The notes beneath the pieces were generated by a model. It was not told where the DNA came from, ran no database searches, and saw nothing but the letters and a program-made list of their open reading frames with translations. From the NCBI RefSeq assembly GCF_946478835.1, contig NZ_CAMLDV010000039.1, positions 1-24,482 of the forward strand: DNA of 24,482 bases, read 5' to 3'. The stretch's first letter is position 1; each line of letters opens with the position of its first letter. Below, one piece after another: positions 6,604-13,421 of this stretch. Source of the DNA: an uncultured Bdellovibrio sp. GTDB taxonomy: Bacteria; Bdellovibrionota; Bdellovibrionia; Bdellovibrionales; Bdellovibrionaceae. A program made the position numbers and the translations under genes.

Positions 6604-8478
6604 ATGAGACATTTTCATAACATCATCGTAGCAGCACTTGTTTTCACTCTGACCGGTTGTGGAGGATCTTCTGTGAAGAATCCGTCCACTCCTTCACCAG
6701 TCCCGCTTCCACCCGGACCTCTTGGTGTTTTTAATCCTCAAGGCACTTGGAGTTTGGATGGGGCGAATCCCAACGTTGAAGTTGTAATTGGTGCAAAAAA
6801 TTTCAATGCGCCTCTGGATCAACTGCCGAATGAAGTTCCGTTTAAAAAGCCCATTGGGAATATCGATATTGAATACTTGCAGGATAAAGCCACGGCACGT
6901 TTTGGTCTGATCGATCTGGGTTTTAAAAACAATCCCGTTGAAGTCGTTTTGCAACCTGTGTCTCAAAATTTTCAAGGTACATCGCTGGCAGAAGTGAACT
7001 CAGATTCCATTGATTCCAAATACGGATGTCTTTTGCAAATGACATCCCAACTCAAGGCGGATTTCTCAAGCAGTGACACAGGTGTCTTTATTTTCACGAA
7101 AACAATCGAGTTAAAGGATTCCGGCACAGGGGCGAATTGTCAGACTTATTTGCAAGACCAGCAAAAGCTGGCAAACGCTGGGCAAAAAATCGGACCTTTG
7201 CAATTGTTATTGGATAAACAATGGATCACGGTTGCTGAGTTAACGACAGTTTCTAAAATTGTTTTCATCACTCCGATGAGTTGGAAAAGAGTAAGTACGG
7301 AAATGCAGAGTTTGCCCTCCTGCACATCTTCTCAGGTGATTCAACGCTCTCCGATTGAAACGGAATATTTTGAAGGTCTTATTCCTGTAGGAGGCTCAAG
7401 ACAGGGAGGACATCTTTTCCCAACTTCTCATGTTTATTTTTATCACAATCAAAGTCACTATGCGCTTTTGATTTCTCCGCTGAATGGGAGAATCACTGAG
7501 GCGATTCTTACGCGAAGAGCGCCTAAGGACGAAGCGACGGGACAGCCTAAGAAAAATCCTGATGGCACAATGGCATTTGATTTCCATGATTATCAGCTTA
7601 TGCTGCAAAACTGTTCGGATATCATTGTGCATTTTGCTCACGTTCATAATCTGTATTTGGAAAATCCGAAATTGCAAAGTCTGCAAGATCAAAACTTCGA
7701 CAAGGGTCAATGTGATGAGCCTTATTTAGAAGGAAGTGCTTTCTTTGTGAACTGCCATCTTAAGGTCAATATCCCGGTGACAACGATGGATGTTCTGGGA
7801 AGTTTTCAAAATCCCAACGGTGCGATTGCTTTGGACATGACGACGCTGGATATGAAAGCTCCAACATCTTTTATCAATCCAAGTCGTCATAATTCTTGGG
7901 ATACACACGCTGTGTGTCCAGCGGATTACGCTGTTCCGGGCTTAGGCAATCTCTTCAATCTTCGTTTTAGTGATTACACTGGAAAACAAAAATCTATTGC
8001 TAACGATGCCGATAAAACACAAGGCAAAGGAAGATGCGGAACTGTCTCGATGGATATGGAAGGAACGGTGCGCGGTTACTGGTTCTGGGCAGAATCAACG
8101 GGAAAGGAATTTGAGAACTTTGGTCTTCACACGGTATTAACGTGGAATGTTTTAGATCCGAAGCTGCAAGTTTTCAGTATCGGAACGAAAGGTCCGGAAG
8201 GTGCGAATGGAAACTGGGGATTTTATATCAACAGCGAAATTGCCGATGCGAATATCAATGTCCCTTTTGAAAAGACCAAGCCCGATGTTCTTTACTGTTA
8301 TGACACCAAGGGAACATCAACGGTGGATCTGAACGGTTTGATAGGAAGTCCTCTGACGATCATTATGAAATTCACAGGGGCTGGCGTTGCCTCGACGATG
8401 ACTCTTGGAAGTCGGCCTGAAAAATGTCAGGACGCTCCGGTTGTAATGCCAGCAAATGCCGTGAACTATATCAGGTAG
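6604..8478 (+). CDS. Large hypothetical lipoprotein (624 aa)
   Basis: MRHFHNIIVAALVFTLTGCG is a lipoprotein signal peptide with the lipobox LTGC, so Cys19 should be lipidated and the protein anchored to a membrane facing the periplasm or outside. A Pro/Ser linker (NPSTPSPVPLPPGP) follows, then about 580 residues of soluble, beta-rich-looking sequence with few cysteines. Several conserved-looking stretches such as SSQVIQRSPIETEYFEGLIP, LLISPLNGRITEAILTRRAP and GANGNWGFYINSEIA are visible, but I recognise no family. It lies 23 bp behind the prepilin gene, so it may work with the same surface structure. It ends two bases from the convergent DUF1259 gene, with no room for a classic terminator between them. 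Confidence 0.75.
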   Translation: MRHFHNIIVAALVFTLTGCGGSSVKNPSTPSPVPLPPGPLGVFNPQGTWSLDGANPNVEVVIGAKNFNAPLDQLPNEVPFKKPIGNIDIEYLQDKATARFGLIDLGFKNNPVEVVLQPVSQNFQGTSLAEVNSDSIDSKYGCLLQMTSQLKADFSSSDTGVFIFTKTIELKDSGTGANCQTYLQDQQKLANAGQKIGPLQLLLDKQWITVAELTTVSKIVFITPMSWKRVSTEMQSLPSCTSSQVIQRSPIETEYFEGLIPVGGSRQGGHLFPTSHVYFYHNQSHYALLISPLNGRITEAILTRRAPKDEATGQPKKNPDGTMAFDFHDYQLMLQNCSDIIVHFAHVHNLYLENPKLQSLQDQNFDKGQCDEPYLEGSAFFVNCHLKVNIPVTTMDVLGSFQNPNGAIALDMTTLDMKAPTSFINPSRHNSWDTHAVCPADYAVPGLGNLFNLRFSDYTGKQKSIANDADKTQGKGRCGTVSMDMEGTVRGYWFWAESTGKEFENFGLHTVLTWNVLDPKLQVFSIGTKGPEGANGNWGFYINSEIADANINVPFEKTKPDVLYCYDTKGTSTVDLNGLIGSPLTIIMKFTGAGVASTMTLGSRPEKCQDAPVVMPANAVNYIR

Positions 8479-8480
8479 AG

Positions 8481-9368
8481 TCAATACTTTTGAGTATCTA
8501 GCGCCGACTTAATCCCGTTAGATAACTCAAGAGTGGGACCAAGGCCCCAAAAGTGAAGAAAAAGGATTCGAGGATTTTCTTGAGTCATGTGATTGTGGAT
8601 CGCAACCACGCGGATCTTAGCACGTCGAAGAGCTTTCAAAACGGGTTGCAGTTCATTCTCTGTCATCGCGATATCGCCATCAACAACGGCCATTTTATCA
8701 GAGCCAGCGAACGCAACCCAGGTATTAACGCCCATGGCATTTCCCATTTCGTGACCATTCATTTTTGTTTTTCGTCCTACAGTGATTTTATAAACGCCGT
8801 CCTTAAAAACCCCCGTGCGTCCCATCGCAGTTTCAATGATCTTCGGATTCAGGGAAGTTTTCGAAGGATCTATTGAAGCCGTAGGAAATTTCATCGCTGT
8901 CGATTCTTTGAGGGCTGAAAACACTTTACCTACGGAGGAGCCTAAGTTTTCTGCCGATCCCATGCCGCTAATATGCATGAACATGATCTTGGGATTGTCG
9001 GAAAAAAAATGGTTGTGAAGGGCTGTCACTTCAAGGCCCGCATCTAAAGCAGCAGACATCACGTGGTGAACTTGGTCTTCGGTCAGAACGATATCTCCCA
9101 TGACAGCAGTGTGCTCCCCGGCCCCGGTAAATGCAGTCCAGGCGGTGAGCCCCAGGGCGGGAGTGATTTTCACTCCGCTGGCAACGACTTCAAGGTCTTT
9201 TCGCGGATAGCTAACTTTATACACTTGCTCTTTGTCGTTGAATTCACCTTTCATGCCGACGGCTTTTTCTATGGTATTGATATCTAATTTCGGCGTCTCT
9301 GCTTGGATTTTTTTATTTTGCAAAATGAGGAAAAGGATCGCAGCGAGTGAATAAATATATATTTTCAT
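8481..9368 (-). CDS. Exported DUF1259 (LppY/LpqO-type) protein with two tandem domains
   Basis: A 295-residue protein with an N-terminal signal peptide (IYSLAAILFLILQNKKIQAE). It holds two copies of one domain, at about residues 28-155 and 175-290. Matching blocks are TAWTAFTGAGEHTAVMGDIV against NTWVAFAGSDKMAVVDGDIA, and VTALHNHFFSDNPKIMFMH against VVAIHNHMTQENPRILFLH; the His-Asn-His motifs lie at residues 118-120 and 258-260. The pattern is that of DUF1259, named after mycobacterial LppY/LpqO; its function is unknown to me. The histidines could bind metal (inference). A GAGGG ribosome-binding site precedes the ATG. It follows the CsoR-like gene by 96 bp on the same strand, suggesting shared control, though a separate promoter is possible. 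Confidence 0.85.
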   Translation of the reverse strand: MKIYIYSLAAILFLILQNKKIQAETPKLDINTIEKAVGMKGEFNDKEQVYKVSYPRKDLEVVASGVKITPALGLTAWTAFTGAGEHTAVMGDIVLTEDQVHHVMSAALDAGLEVTALHNHFFSDNPKIMFMHISGMGSAENLGSSVGKVFSALKESTAMKFPTASIDPSKTSLNPKIIETAMGRTGVFKDGVYKITVGRKTKMNGHEMGNAMGVNTWVAFAGSDKMAVVDGDIAMTENELQPVLKALRRAKIRVVAIHNHMTQENPRILFLHFWGLGPTLELSNGIKSALDTQKY

Positions 9369-9406
9369 AAAACCCTCTGCGGTAGTGTCGCATAGTTCGG
9401 AGGGTC

Positions 9407-9435
9407 GTTAAAGACAGGCATGTGGAGATTGCCAA
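9407..9435 (-). promoter_or_regulatory. Possible separate promoter for the DUF1259 gene
   Basis: On the minus strand TTGGCA (9430-9435) and TTTAAC (9407-9412) are spaced by 17 bp, 39 bases ahead of the ATG at 9368. The -10 is weak. If real, the DUF1259 gene need not depend on the CsoR-like repressor's promoter. Confidence 0.3.
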
Positions 9436-9464
9436 AAGACGTGACCTGTTAGATGACGTGCTCT

Positions 9465-9722
9465 TTATGAAATATATTTCGTAATTTCTTTAAGTTCTTC
9501 CAAGTCGACATGCTTGCCGTCCAGGCAATGTTCAATGTGATCGTGAATGTATGTGCCTTTAGCCGCAATGATAGCGTTAGAGACGGCGTGAAGCTGTCGT
9601 GCAACGTCGACACAAGGCAGTTCGTCTTCGAGCATTTGAATGACTTTTTCGAGATGTCCCTTTGCTCTTTTTAGTCTTTTCGAGACTTCTTTATGACTGA
9701 GATGTTGCTTTTTGTGGCTCAT
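9465..9722 (-). CDS. CsoR/RcnR-family metal-sensing repressor
   Basis: An 85-residue all-helical protein of the DUF156 (CsoR/RcnR/FrmR/InrS) family of tetrameric repressors that leave DNA when they bind metal or an electrophile. The core reads RLKRAKGHLEKVIQMLEDEL, then PCVDVARQLHAV. Cys37, His62 and Cys66 have the spacing (+25, +29) of the Cys-His-Cys ligands of CsoR; RcnR has His and FrmR has Glu at the last place. The N-terminus is also His-rich (His3, His7, His10), as in nickel/cobalt sensors. The expected RcnR His3 position is Lys5 here, with His on both sides. I start it at ATG 9722; an upstream TTG frame runs through the operator. No ribosome-binding site is visible, consistent with a leaderless mRNA. 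Divergent from the ferroportin gene. Confidence 0.85.
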   Translation of the reverse strand: MSHKKQHLSHKEVSKRLKRAKGHLEKVIQMLEDELPCVDVARQLHAVSNAIIAAKGTYIHDHIEHCLDGKHVDLEELKEITKYIS

Positions 9723-9733
9723 ACGGATATGAG
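9705..9733 (+). promoter_or_regulatory. Candidate promoter of the ferroportin gene
   Basis: TTGCTT (9705-9710), a 17-bp spacer and TATGAG (9728-9733). Transcription would start near 9740, inside the palindrome at 9734-9752, giving a leader of about 15 bases. The -10 overlaps the -10 of the opposing repressor promoter by two bases. Confidence 0.45.
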
Positions 9734-9761
9734 TATCCCCTCCCCGGGGATAGGATGTCAA
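9732..9761 (-). promoter_or_regulatory. Candidate autoregulated promoter of the CsoR-like gene
   Basis: On the minus strand a perfect TTGACA -35 (9756-9761) is followed, 18 bp on, by GATACT (9732-9737). The palindrome sits in the spacer. The -10 ends nine bases before the ATG at 9722, so the mRNA should be nearly leaderless. The -35 lies within the first codons of the ferroportin gene. Confidence 0.5.
9734..9752. promoter_or_regulatory. CsoR-like operator palindrome shared by two promoters
   Basis: TATCCCC-TCCCC-GGGGATA is a perfect 7-bp inverted repeat around a 5-bp centre. AT-flanked G/C tracts of this kind (TATACCCC...GGGGTATA) are what CsoR/RcnR-family tetramers are known to bind. It lies between the -35 and -10 of the repressor's own promoter and on the expected transcription start of the ferroportin gene, so one bound tetramer could silence both. 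Confidence 0.7.
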
Positions 9762-11053
9762 ACACCGTGATAAAGTTTTTTAATATTGAACGAAAATTGC
9801 TCTTAGGCAGATTCTTAACTCGCTCTGGCGATCAGGCTTGGGATTTTGTAATTCCTTTCGCATTACTGCATGTGTTTCCAGGTCGGTTGCAAATCGCCGC
9901 TCTTTATTACCTGATGGTTAAGATCGGAACTTTTCTTCTAACGACTTCGGCTGGAAGGTGGATTGATTCAAATCAGCGAAGTCGTGTGGTCACGGCGGGA
10001 GTCTGGATTCAGTTTTTCGCGGTCCTCGGAGGAATCATTTGCTTTTGGTATCTGGATAAAACGAGCCACGCAGGTTTGTCTTTATCGGATCCATCGATAC
10101 TGCTGCTTTTTGCGGTTCTTTGCTTTTTTGGAATTTTCGCGTCGCTAGGCTCTGTCATCACGGATATAGCCGTGGGAAATGATTTGGCTCCATTGCTGGT
10201 TTCAAGTGAGCGTCTTACTTGGTTTAACAGTTGGCTAAGAAGAATTGATCTTGGCACGGAAGTGGGAGCTCCTATAGTGGCGGGAATTATTTATGCCATT
10301 GATCTTTCCTCTATTCATCTTTTTGGGCTCTTGATAATTGCCGCATGGAATTTGGTTTCTTTTGTTCCCGAATATCTTTTGCTAAAGAACGTCGTGAATA
10401 GTTCAAATGTGAAGAAGCAAATAAACAGCGGGACTGAAAGTTGGAAAGACCTTTTTCAGATTGATTTGAAAAAGGCTTTAACGAATCCCATTTTTCCTTT
10501 GATCTTTAGTTATGCGTTGTTGTGGTTATCCGTTCTTAGTCCTCACGGCGTTTTGTTGGCCGGATATTTGAAAGACCAAATGGCCTTGCCGGAATCAGAA
10601 ATCGGTTTGTTTCGGGGACTTGGAGCCATGTTTGGTTTGCTGTCGACACTGAGTTTTCCAATGCTGGTTGAAAAAATAGGAATTATTAAAAGCTCAAAGG
10701 CGCATCTTGCGTTTCAAGGTGTGATGTTGATCGGCGCGATTATCGCTTTTAGTTTTCAAGGAAACTTGGCCGTTTACATTTTCCTGGTATTTATTCTTTT
10801 ATCTCGCGTGGGACTTTATGGATTTTCCAATGGCGAATTTGAACTTCGCCAGCGTCTTATTCCCGAAGCAAAGCGGGGAGAGCTGAACTCTTTGAGCTAC
10901 CTTATGACGACTTTGGCAACGCTTGTATTATTTGCTTTGGGAAGTCTGCTGCCTAATACAGAAGATTTTAAATACTTAGTGTACGGTTCTCTCGCCGCCG
11001 TGTTGATAGCGAATGTGATTTTTATCAAGTGGTCAAAGAAGACCGGCGCGTGA
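9755..11053 (+). CDS. Ferroportin-like divalent metal exporter
   Basis: A 432-residue, about 12-helix MFS-fold membrane protein. It closely matches my recollection of the crystallised B. bacteriovorus ferroportin homologue: LLLGRFLTRSGDQAWDFVIP near the N-terminus, GNDLAP, FNSWLRRIDLGTEVGAPIVA, AAWNLVSFVPEYLLL, WLSVLSPHGVLLAGYLKDQM, and GFSNGEFELRQRLIPEAKRG. The reported metal-site residues Thr20, Asp24, Asn196, Ser199 and Phe200 of that protein correspond to Thr22, Asp26, Asn199, Ser202 and Phe203 here. Eukaryotic ferroportin exports Fe2+; the bacterial homologue is reported to move Fe2+ and other divalent metals. The ATG at 9755 lies three bases past a GC palindrome; GGGGATAGG may serve as ribosome-binding site. 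It ends in a terminator against the convergent PepSY gene. Confidence 0.9.
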   Translation: MSNTVIKFFNIERKLLLGRFLTRSGDQAWDFVIPFALLHVFPGRLQIAALYYLMVKIGTFLLTTSAGRWIDSNQRSRVVTAGVWIQFFAVLGGIICFWYLDKTSHAGLSLSDPSILLLFAVLCFFGIFASLGSVITDIAVGNDLAPLLVSSERLTWFNSWLRRIDLGTEVGAPIVAGIIYAIDLSSIHLFGLLIIAAWNLVSFVPEYLLLKNVVNSSNVKKQINSGTESWKDLFQIDLKKALTNPIFPLIFSYALLWLSVLSPHGVLLAGYLKDQMALPESEIGLFRGLGAMFGLLSTLSFPMLVEKIGIIKSSKAHLAFQGVMLIGAIIAFSFQGNLAVYIFLVFILLSRVGLYGFSNGEFELRQRLIPEAKRGELNSLSYLMTTLATLVLFALGSLLPNTEDFKYLVYGSLAAVLIANVIFIKWSKKTGA

Positions 11054-11071
11054 ATGCGCCGGTTGGCTTTT
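11042..11071. terminator. Terminator between ferroportin and PepSY genes
   Basis: A perfect 8-bp GC-rich stem ACCGGCGC / GCGCCGGT with loop GTGAAT, followed by TGGCTTTTATT. The ferroportin stop codon TGA (11051-11053) is in the loop. The T run is interrupted, so it may be of moderate strength on the plus strand. Confidence 0.7.
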
Positions 11072-11399
11072 ATTCTGTAAGAACGTGGTCGTCGATAGAG
11101 AGAATGGCAAGATTTCCGGCATCCACTTTAAGTTTCGCTTTCTTCTTATCTTCTTTCATGACTTTGATTTCATATATCAAGTAGCCGTGTTCACTTTCAA
11201 GTTCGGCTTCGATGGCCTTCCCAGGAACCTTTTTTTCAGCGGCATTAATCGCATCTTGCATGCTGACTTTCGCTTGTGAAGCATAGTCTGAAGTTTTAAA
11301 GCGATCCACTTTAATAGAGCCTGTGAAGTCTTTTGCTTGAACGGTGGCAAAGGGCAATGTCGAAACCAAAACAGTCGTTAGAAGTCTTGAAATTTTCAT
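11070..11399 (-). CDS. Exported PepSY-domain protein
   Basis: A 109-residue protein with signal peptide MKISRLLTTVLVSTLPFATV, cut after QA-K. The mature part is one PepSY domain: a helix VSMQDAINAAEKKVPGKAIE followed by the beta hairpin AELESEHGYLIYEIKVM and a last strand near the C-terminus (LKVDAGNLAILSIDD). Free-standing PepSY proteins are periplasmic; the domain is linked to protease inhibition and, in membrane-anchored forms, to metal and electron handling. Its role here is unknown. AAAGGAG lies eight bases ahead of the ATG. Its upstream region carries a long dyad (11417-11470). Convergent with the ferroportin gene, it may or may not belong to the metal locus. Confidence 0.85.
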   Translation of the reverse strand: MKISRLLTTVLVSTLPFATVQAKDFTGSIKVDRFKTSDYASQAKVSMQDAINAAEKKVPGKAIEAELESEHGYLIYEIKVMKEDKKKAKLKVDAGNLAILSIDDHVLTE

Positions 11400-11416
11400 C
11401 GGGATTTCTCCTTTCG

Positions 11417-11470
11417 TATATATAGTTCCTACGTTGGCGCCGAAGTTGAAATGGAGGTAGAACTATATAG
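11417..11470. repeat. Inverted repeat in the upstream region of the PepSY gene
   Basis: TATATATAGTTCCTAC (11417-11432) and GTAGAACTATATAG (11457-11470) are inverted copies with one extra C in the first arm, giving about 13 pairs around a 24-base centre that contains GGCGCC. It lies 18-71 bases ahead of the PepSY start, so it may be an operator with its -10 in the arm (TATAGT on the minus strand) or a hairpin in the 5' leader. Confidence 0.5.
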
Positions 11471-11498
11471 AGACTTTGGAAAGATACAAAAGAAGTGC

Positions 11499-11527
11499 TT
11501 GAAATCAGGGGCTTAAACCCCTATAAA
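11499..11527 (+). promoter_or_regulatory. Strong sigma-70 promoter of the tRNA-Arg gene
   Basis: TTGAAA (11499-11504) and TATAAA (11522-11527) with an ideal 17-bp spacer. The spacer holds a small inverted repeat (AGGGG-CTTAAA-CCCCT, 11507-11522). Transcription should start near 11534, about 20 bases before the mature tRNA. Confidence 0.75.
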
Positions 11528-11554
11528 GAAGGTTCACTGACAAAGTGATACGGG

Positions 11555-11631
11555 GGTTCCGTAGCTCAGCTGGATAGAGCATCTCCCTTCTAAGGAGAGG
11601 GTCGTACGTTCGAGTCGTACCGGAATCACCA
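11555..11631 (+). tRNA. tRNA-Arg (anticodon TCT)
   Basis: A complete 77-base cloverleaf. The acceptor is GGTTCCG / CGGAATC with one G-U pair; the D arm is GCTC/GAGC; the anticodon stem is TCTCC/GGAGA around loop CTTCTAA with anticodon TCT at 11589-11591; the T arm is GTACG-TTCGAGT-CGTAC. Discriminator A and an encoded CCA (11629-11631) complete it. It reads AGA codons. The stop codon of the opposite-strand gene begins four bases beyond it and no terminator is visible. Confidence 0.97.
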
Positions 11632-11634
11632 TCT

Positions 11635-12456
11635 TTACGCAACGTGTCGTTTCTGTAGGGAAGCACACAGAGCCACTCCCCCTAAGATCACATACCAAAT
11701 CGTGAGAATCCATAACAAAAGAATCGGAAGAGCCGCAAACGATCCATAGATTCTATTGTAAGCAAAAAACTTAATAGCCAGCATCGAGTAAGTTTTATGA
11801 ACTCCGTACAAGGTCAAAGCCGCTAATAAGGAACTTACAAACGCCGCTTTCGTGCGCACTTGCAAATCGGGCACTAGCTTATAAATCAAAAACAAGGTGC
11901 CGACCAAAACCACGGAGTTTGAAACCGCAGCCGGCACCACTCGGTGGACGAACTGAAATTGTTCAAGGGAAGTAAAGCCCACAGAGATCGCTAAAAAAAC
12001 GGGAATCACAAGAATCAAAGCCCATTGATAGATCAGACGTTTGTAAAAAGGTCTCGTGTTACGTTGATTCCAAACGCGGTGAATTCCCACTTCCATATCG
12101 TGAAGCAGGCGAATCGAGGTGATAAATAAAAATACCGCTCCCGTCGTTCCTAATTTTCCGGCATTGATATTTTTTAAGAAAATACGAATGAATTTCGTGA
12201 CGTCACTTCCCGCTGCTTCTCTCATATTCGCAAGAAGAAGGGCTTCGACCTTAGGGTAAAAAGCCTCAAGGCCGCCAATGGATTGAAAAGTCGCTAGCAC
12301 CACAGCAATAAAAGGAACCAAAGCAATGGCCGTTGAAAAAGACAAAGAAGCGGCGACAAGAGCCAGCTCCCCATCGCGCATCTGTTGAAGCGTGTCTTTC
12401 AAAACGCTCCACAAGGTTTTCATAGTGATGTTTGCTTTAACAACCAACGGACTCAT
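11635..12456 (-). CDS. YihY/BrkB-family inner-membrane protein
   Basis: About 273 residues with six hydrophobic segments. The family pattern is visible: LALVAASLSFSTAIALVPFI near the start, then KFIRIFLKNINAGKLGTTGA, RVWNQRNTRPFYKRLIYQWA in the middle, and GSFAALPILLLWILTIWYVI at the end. This matches the YihY/BrkB (formerly mislabelled RNase BN) family of membrane proteins of unclear function. The start is uncertain: ATG 12456 has GGGG five bases upstream, ATG 12423 fits the usual N-terminus (MKTLWSVLKD), and an open frame reaches 12510. It comes about 62 bp behind the metallo-hydrolase gene and may be the last gene of that operon. It ends three bases from the tRNA gene. Confidence 0.85.
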   Translation of the reverse strand: MSPLVVKANITMKTLWSVLKDTLQQMRDGELALVAASLSFSTAIALVPFIAVVLATFQSIGGLEAFYPKVEALLLANMREAAGSDVTKFIRIFLKNINAGKLGTTGAVFLFITSIRLLHDMEVGIHRVWNQRNTRPFYKRLIYQWALILVIPVFLAISVGFTSLEQFQFVHRVVPAAVSNSVVLVGTLFLIYKLVPDLQVRTKAAFVSSLLAALTLYGVHKTYSMLAIKFFAYNRIYGSFAALPILLLWILTIWYVILGGVALCASLQKRHVA

Positions 12457-12518
12457 TCTTACCCCAGCGCAGTTCAGTTTCACATCCTGCGCCCGGCGCA
12501 AGAGTAACATAAATCTTT

Positions 12519-13421
12519 CTAGAGCTGGAATCTTTTTTGAACAGCGAAGTCGTGCCCACTGCGCTCAATAAGAGCAGCATCGCAGTATGGATCGTGTTCA
12601 AAGAACAGATACCAATGCTGGTCAGCGGCCGCACTTAAGTGCTTTTGCTTTTCTTCCATCAACGTCAAAGGATGAAGATCATATCCCATGAGCCATGGAA
12701 TTTTGACATGAGAGCTTGTTGGAACCATATCGCCGCAATAAAGCACCGTCGTCTTGCCGTCGGTGATTTTCACGACTTGCTGGGCTTGCGTATGACCCTT
12801 GGAGATAAGAACCGAAATTCCCGGAAGGATTTCCTGAGGACCGTCGATCACTTTTAAAACTCCAGCGTCTATTAATGGCTGAAAGTTCGCTGCATAGTAG
12901 CTGGCTTTTTCGCGCAAATTGGGATGGCTGGCCGTCTCGAGATTTCCTTTTTGCACGTAGTATTGAGCTTTGGGGAAAGTCGGAACCAATTTGCCATCGC
13001 GCTCTGTTGTCGCACCACCGGCATGATCAAAGTGCAGGTGAGTGAGAATCACGTGATGGACGTCTTCAGGTTTTAATCCGTGAGTCGCCAAAGATTTCAG
13101 AAGTGAGGGACCGCTTTCCTCCATCGCATACATCTCAGCAAATTTATTTCCCAATTTTTCGCCGTATTTTGCGACGAAGTCTTTGCCGTTTCCGGTATCA
13201 ATCAAAACGTTGCATCCAGGAGATTTTAAAAGCAAAGCGCGCGCTTCCATAGGAATGCGGTTTTTATTGTCTGGAGGATTGGATCTTTCCCATAAAACTT
13301 TTGGAACCGTTCCAAACATCGCGCCACCATCCAAGCCAAAAAGGCCCGTAGGGATCGGACAGACTTCATAAGTTCCAACTGTTAATTTTGTTTTTTCGAT
13401 ATCAAAGTTGTTCGGAGTCAT
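12519..13421 (-). CDS. Metallo-beta-lactamase-fold hydrolase (lactonase-like)
   Basis: A 300-residue enzyme of the metallo-beta-lactamase superfamily without a signal peptide. The zinc ligands are all visible: THLHFDHAGG with His128, His130, Asp132 and His133, His210 in SKGHTQAQ, Asp231 in YCGDMVPT and His276 in FFEHDP. The full two-metal set indicates an active hydrolase. The overall layout (N-terminal strand with PIPTGLFGLDGG, then LIDTGNGKDF) resembles the family that includes N-acyl-homoserine lactonases and similar esterases. The substrate cannot be told. Its ATG lies 20 bases inside the end of plsC, with GGAGGAGGA just upstream, so it is translationally linked to the lipid genes. That position hints at a lipid-related ester or phosphoester substrate, which is speculation. 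Confidence 0.85.
   Translation of the reverse strand: MTPNNFDIEKTKLTVGTYEVCPIPTGLFGLDGGAMFGTVPKVLWERSNPPDNKNRIPMEARALLLKSPGCNVLIDTGNGKDFVAKYGEKLGNKFAEMYAMEESGPSLLKSLATHGLKPEDVHHVILTHLHFDHAGGATTERDGKLVPTFPKAQYYVQKGNLETASHPNLREKASYYAANFQPLIDAGVLKVIDGPQEILPGISVLISKGHTQAQQVVKITDGKTTVLYCGDMVPTSSHVKIPWLMGYDLHPLTLMEEKQKHLSAAADQHWYLFFEHDPYCDAALIERSGHDFAVQKRFQL

Noticed and set aside
8485..8498. Small hairpin ATACT-TTTG-AGTAT at the lipoprotein/DUF1259 junction
   Set aside because: Five A/T-rich pairs inside the coding end of the DUF1259 gene, no T run; probably chance.
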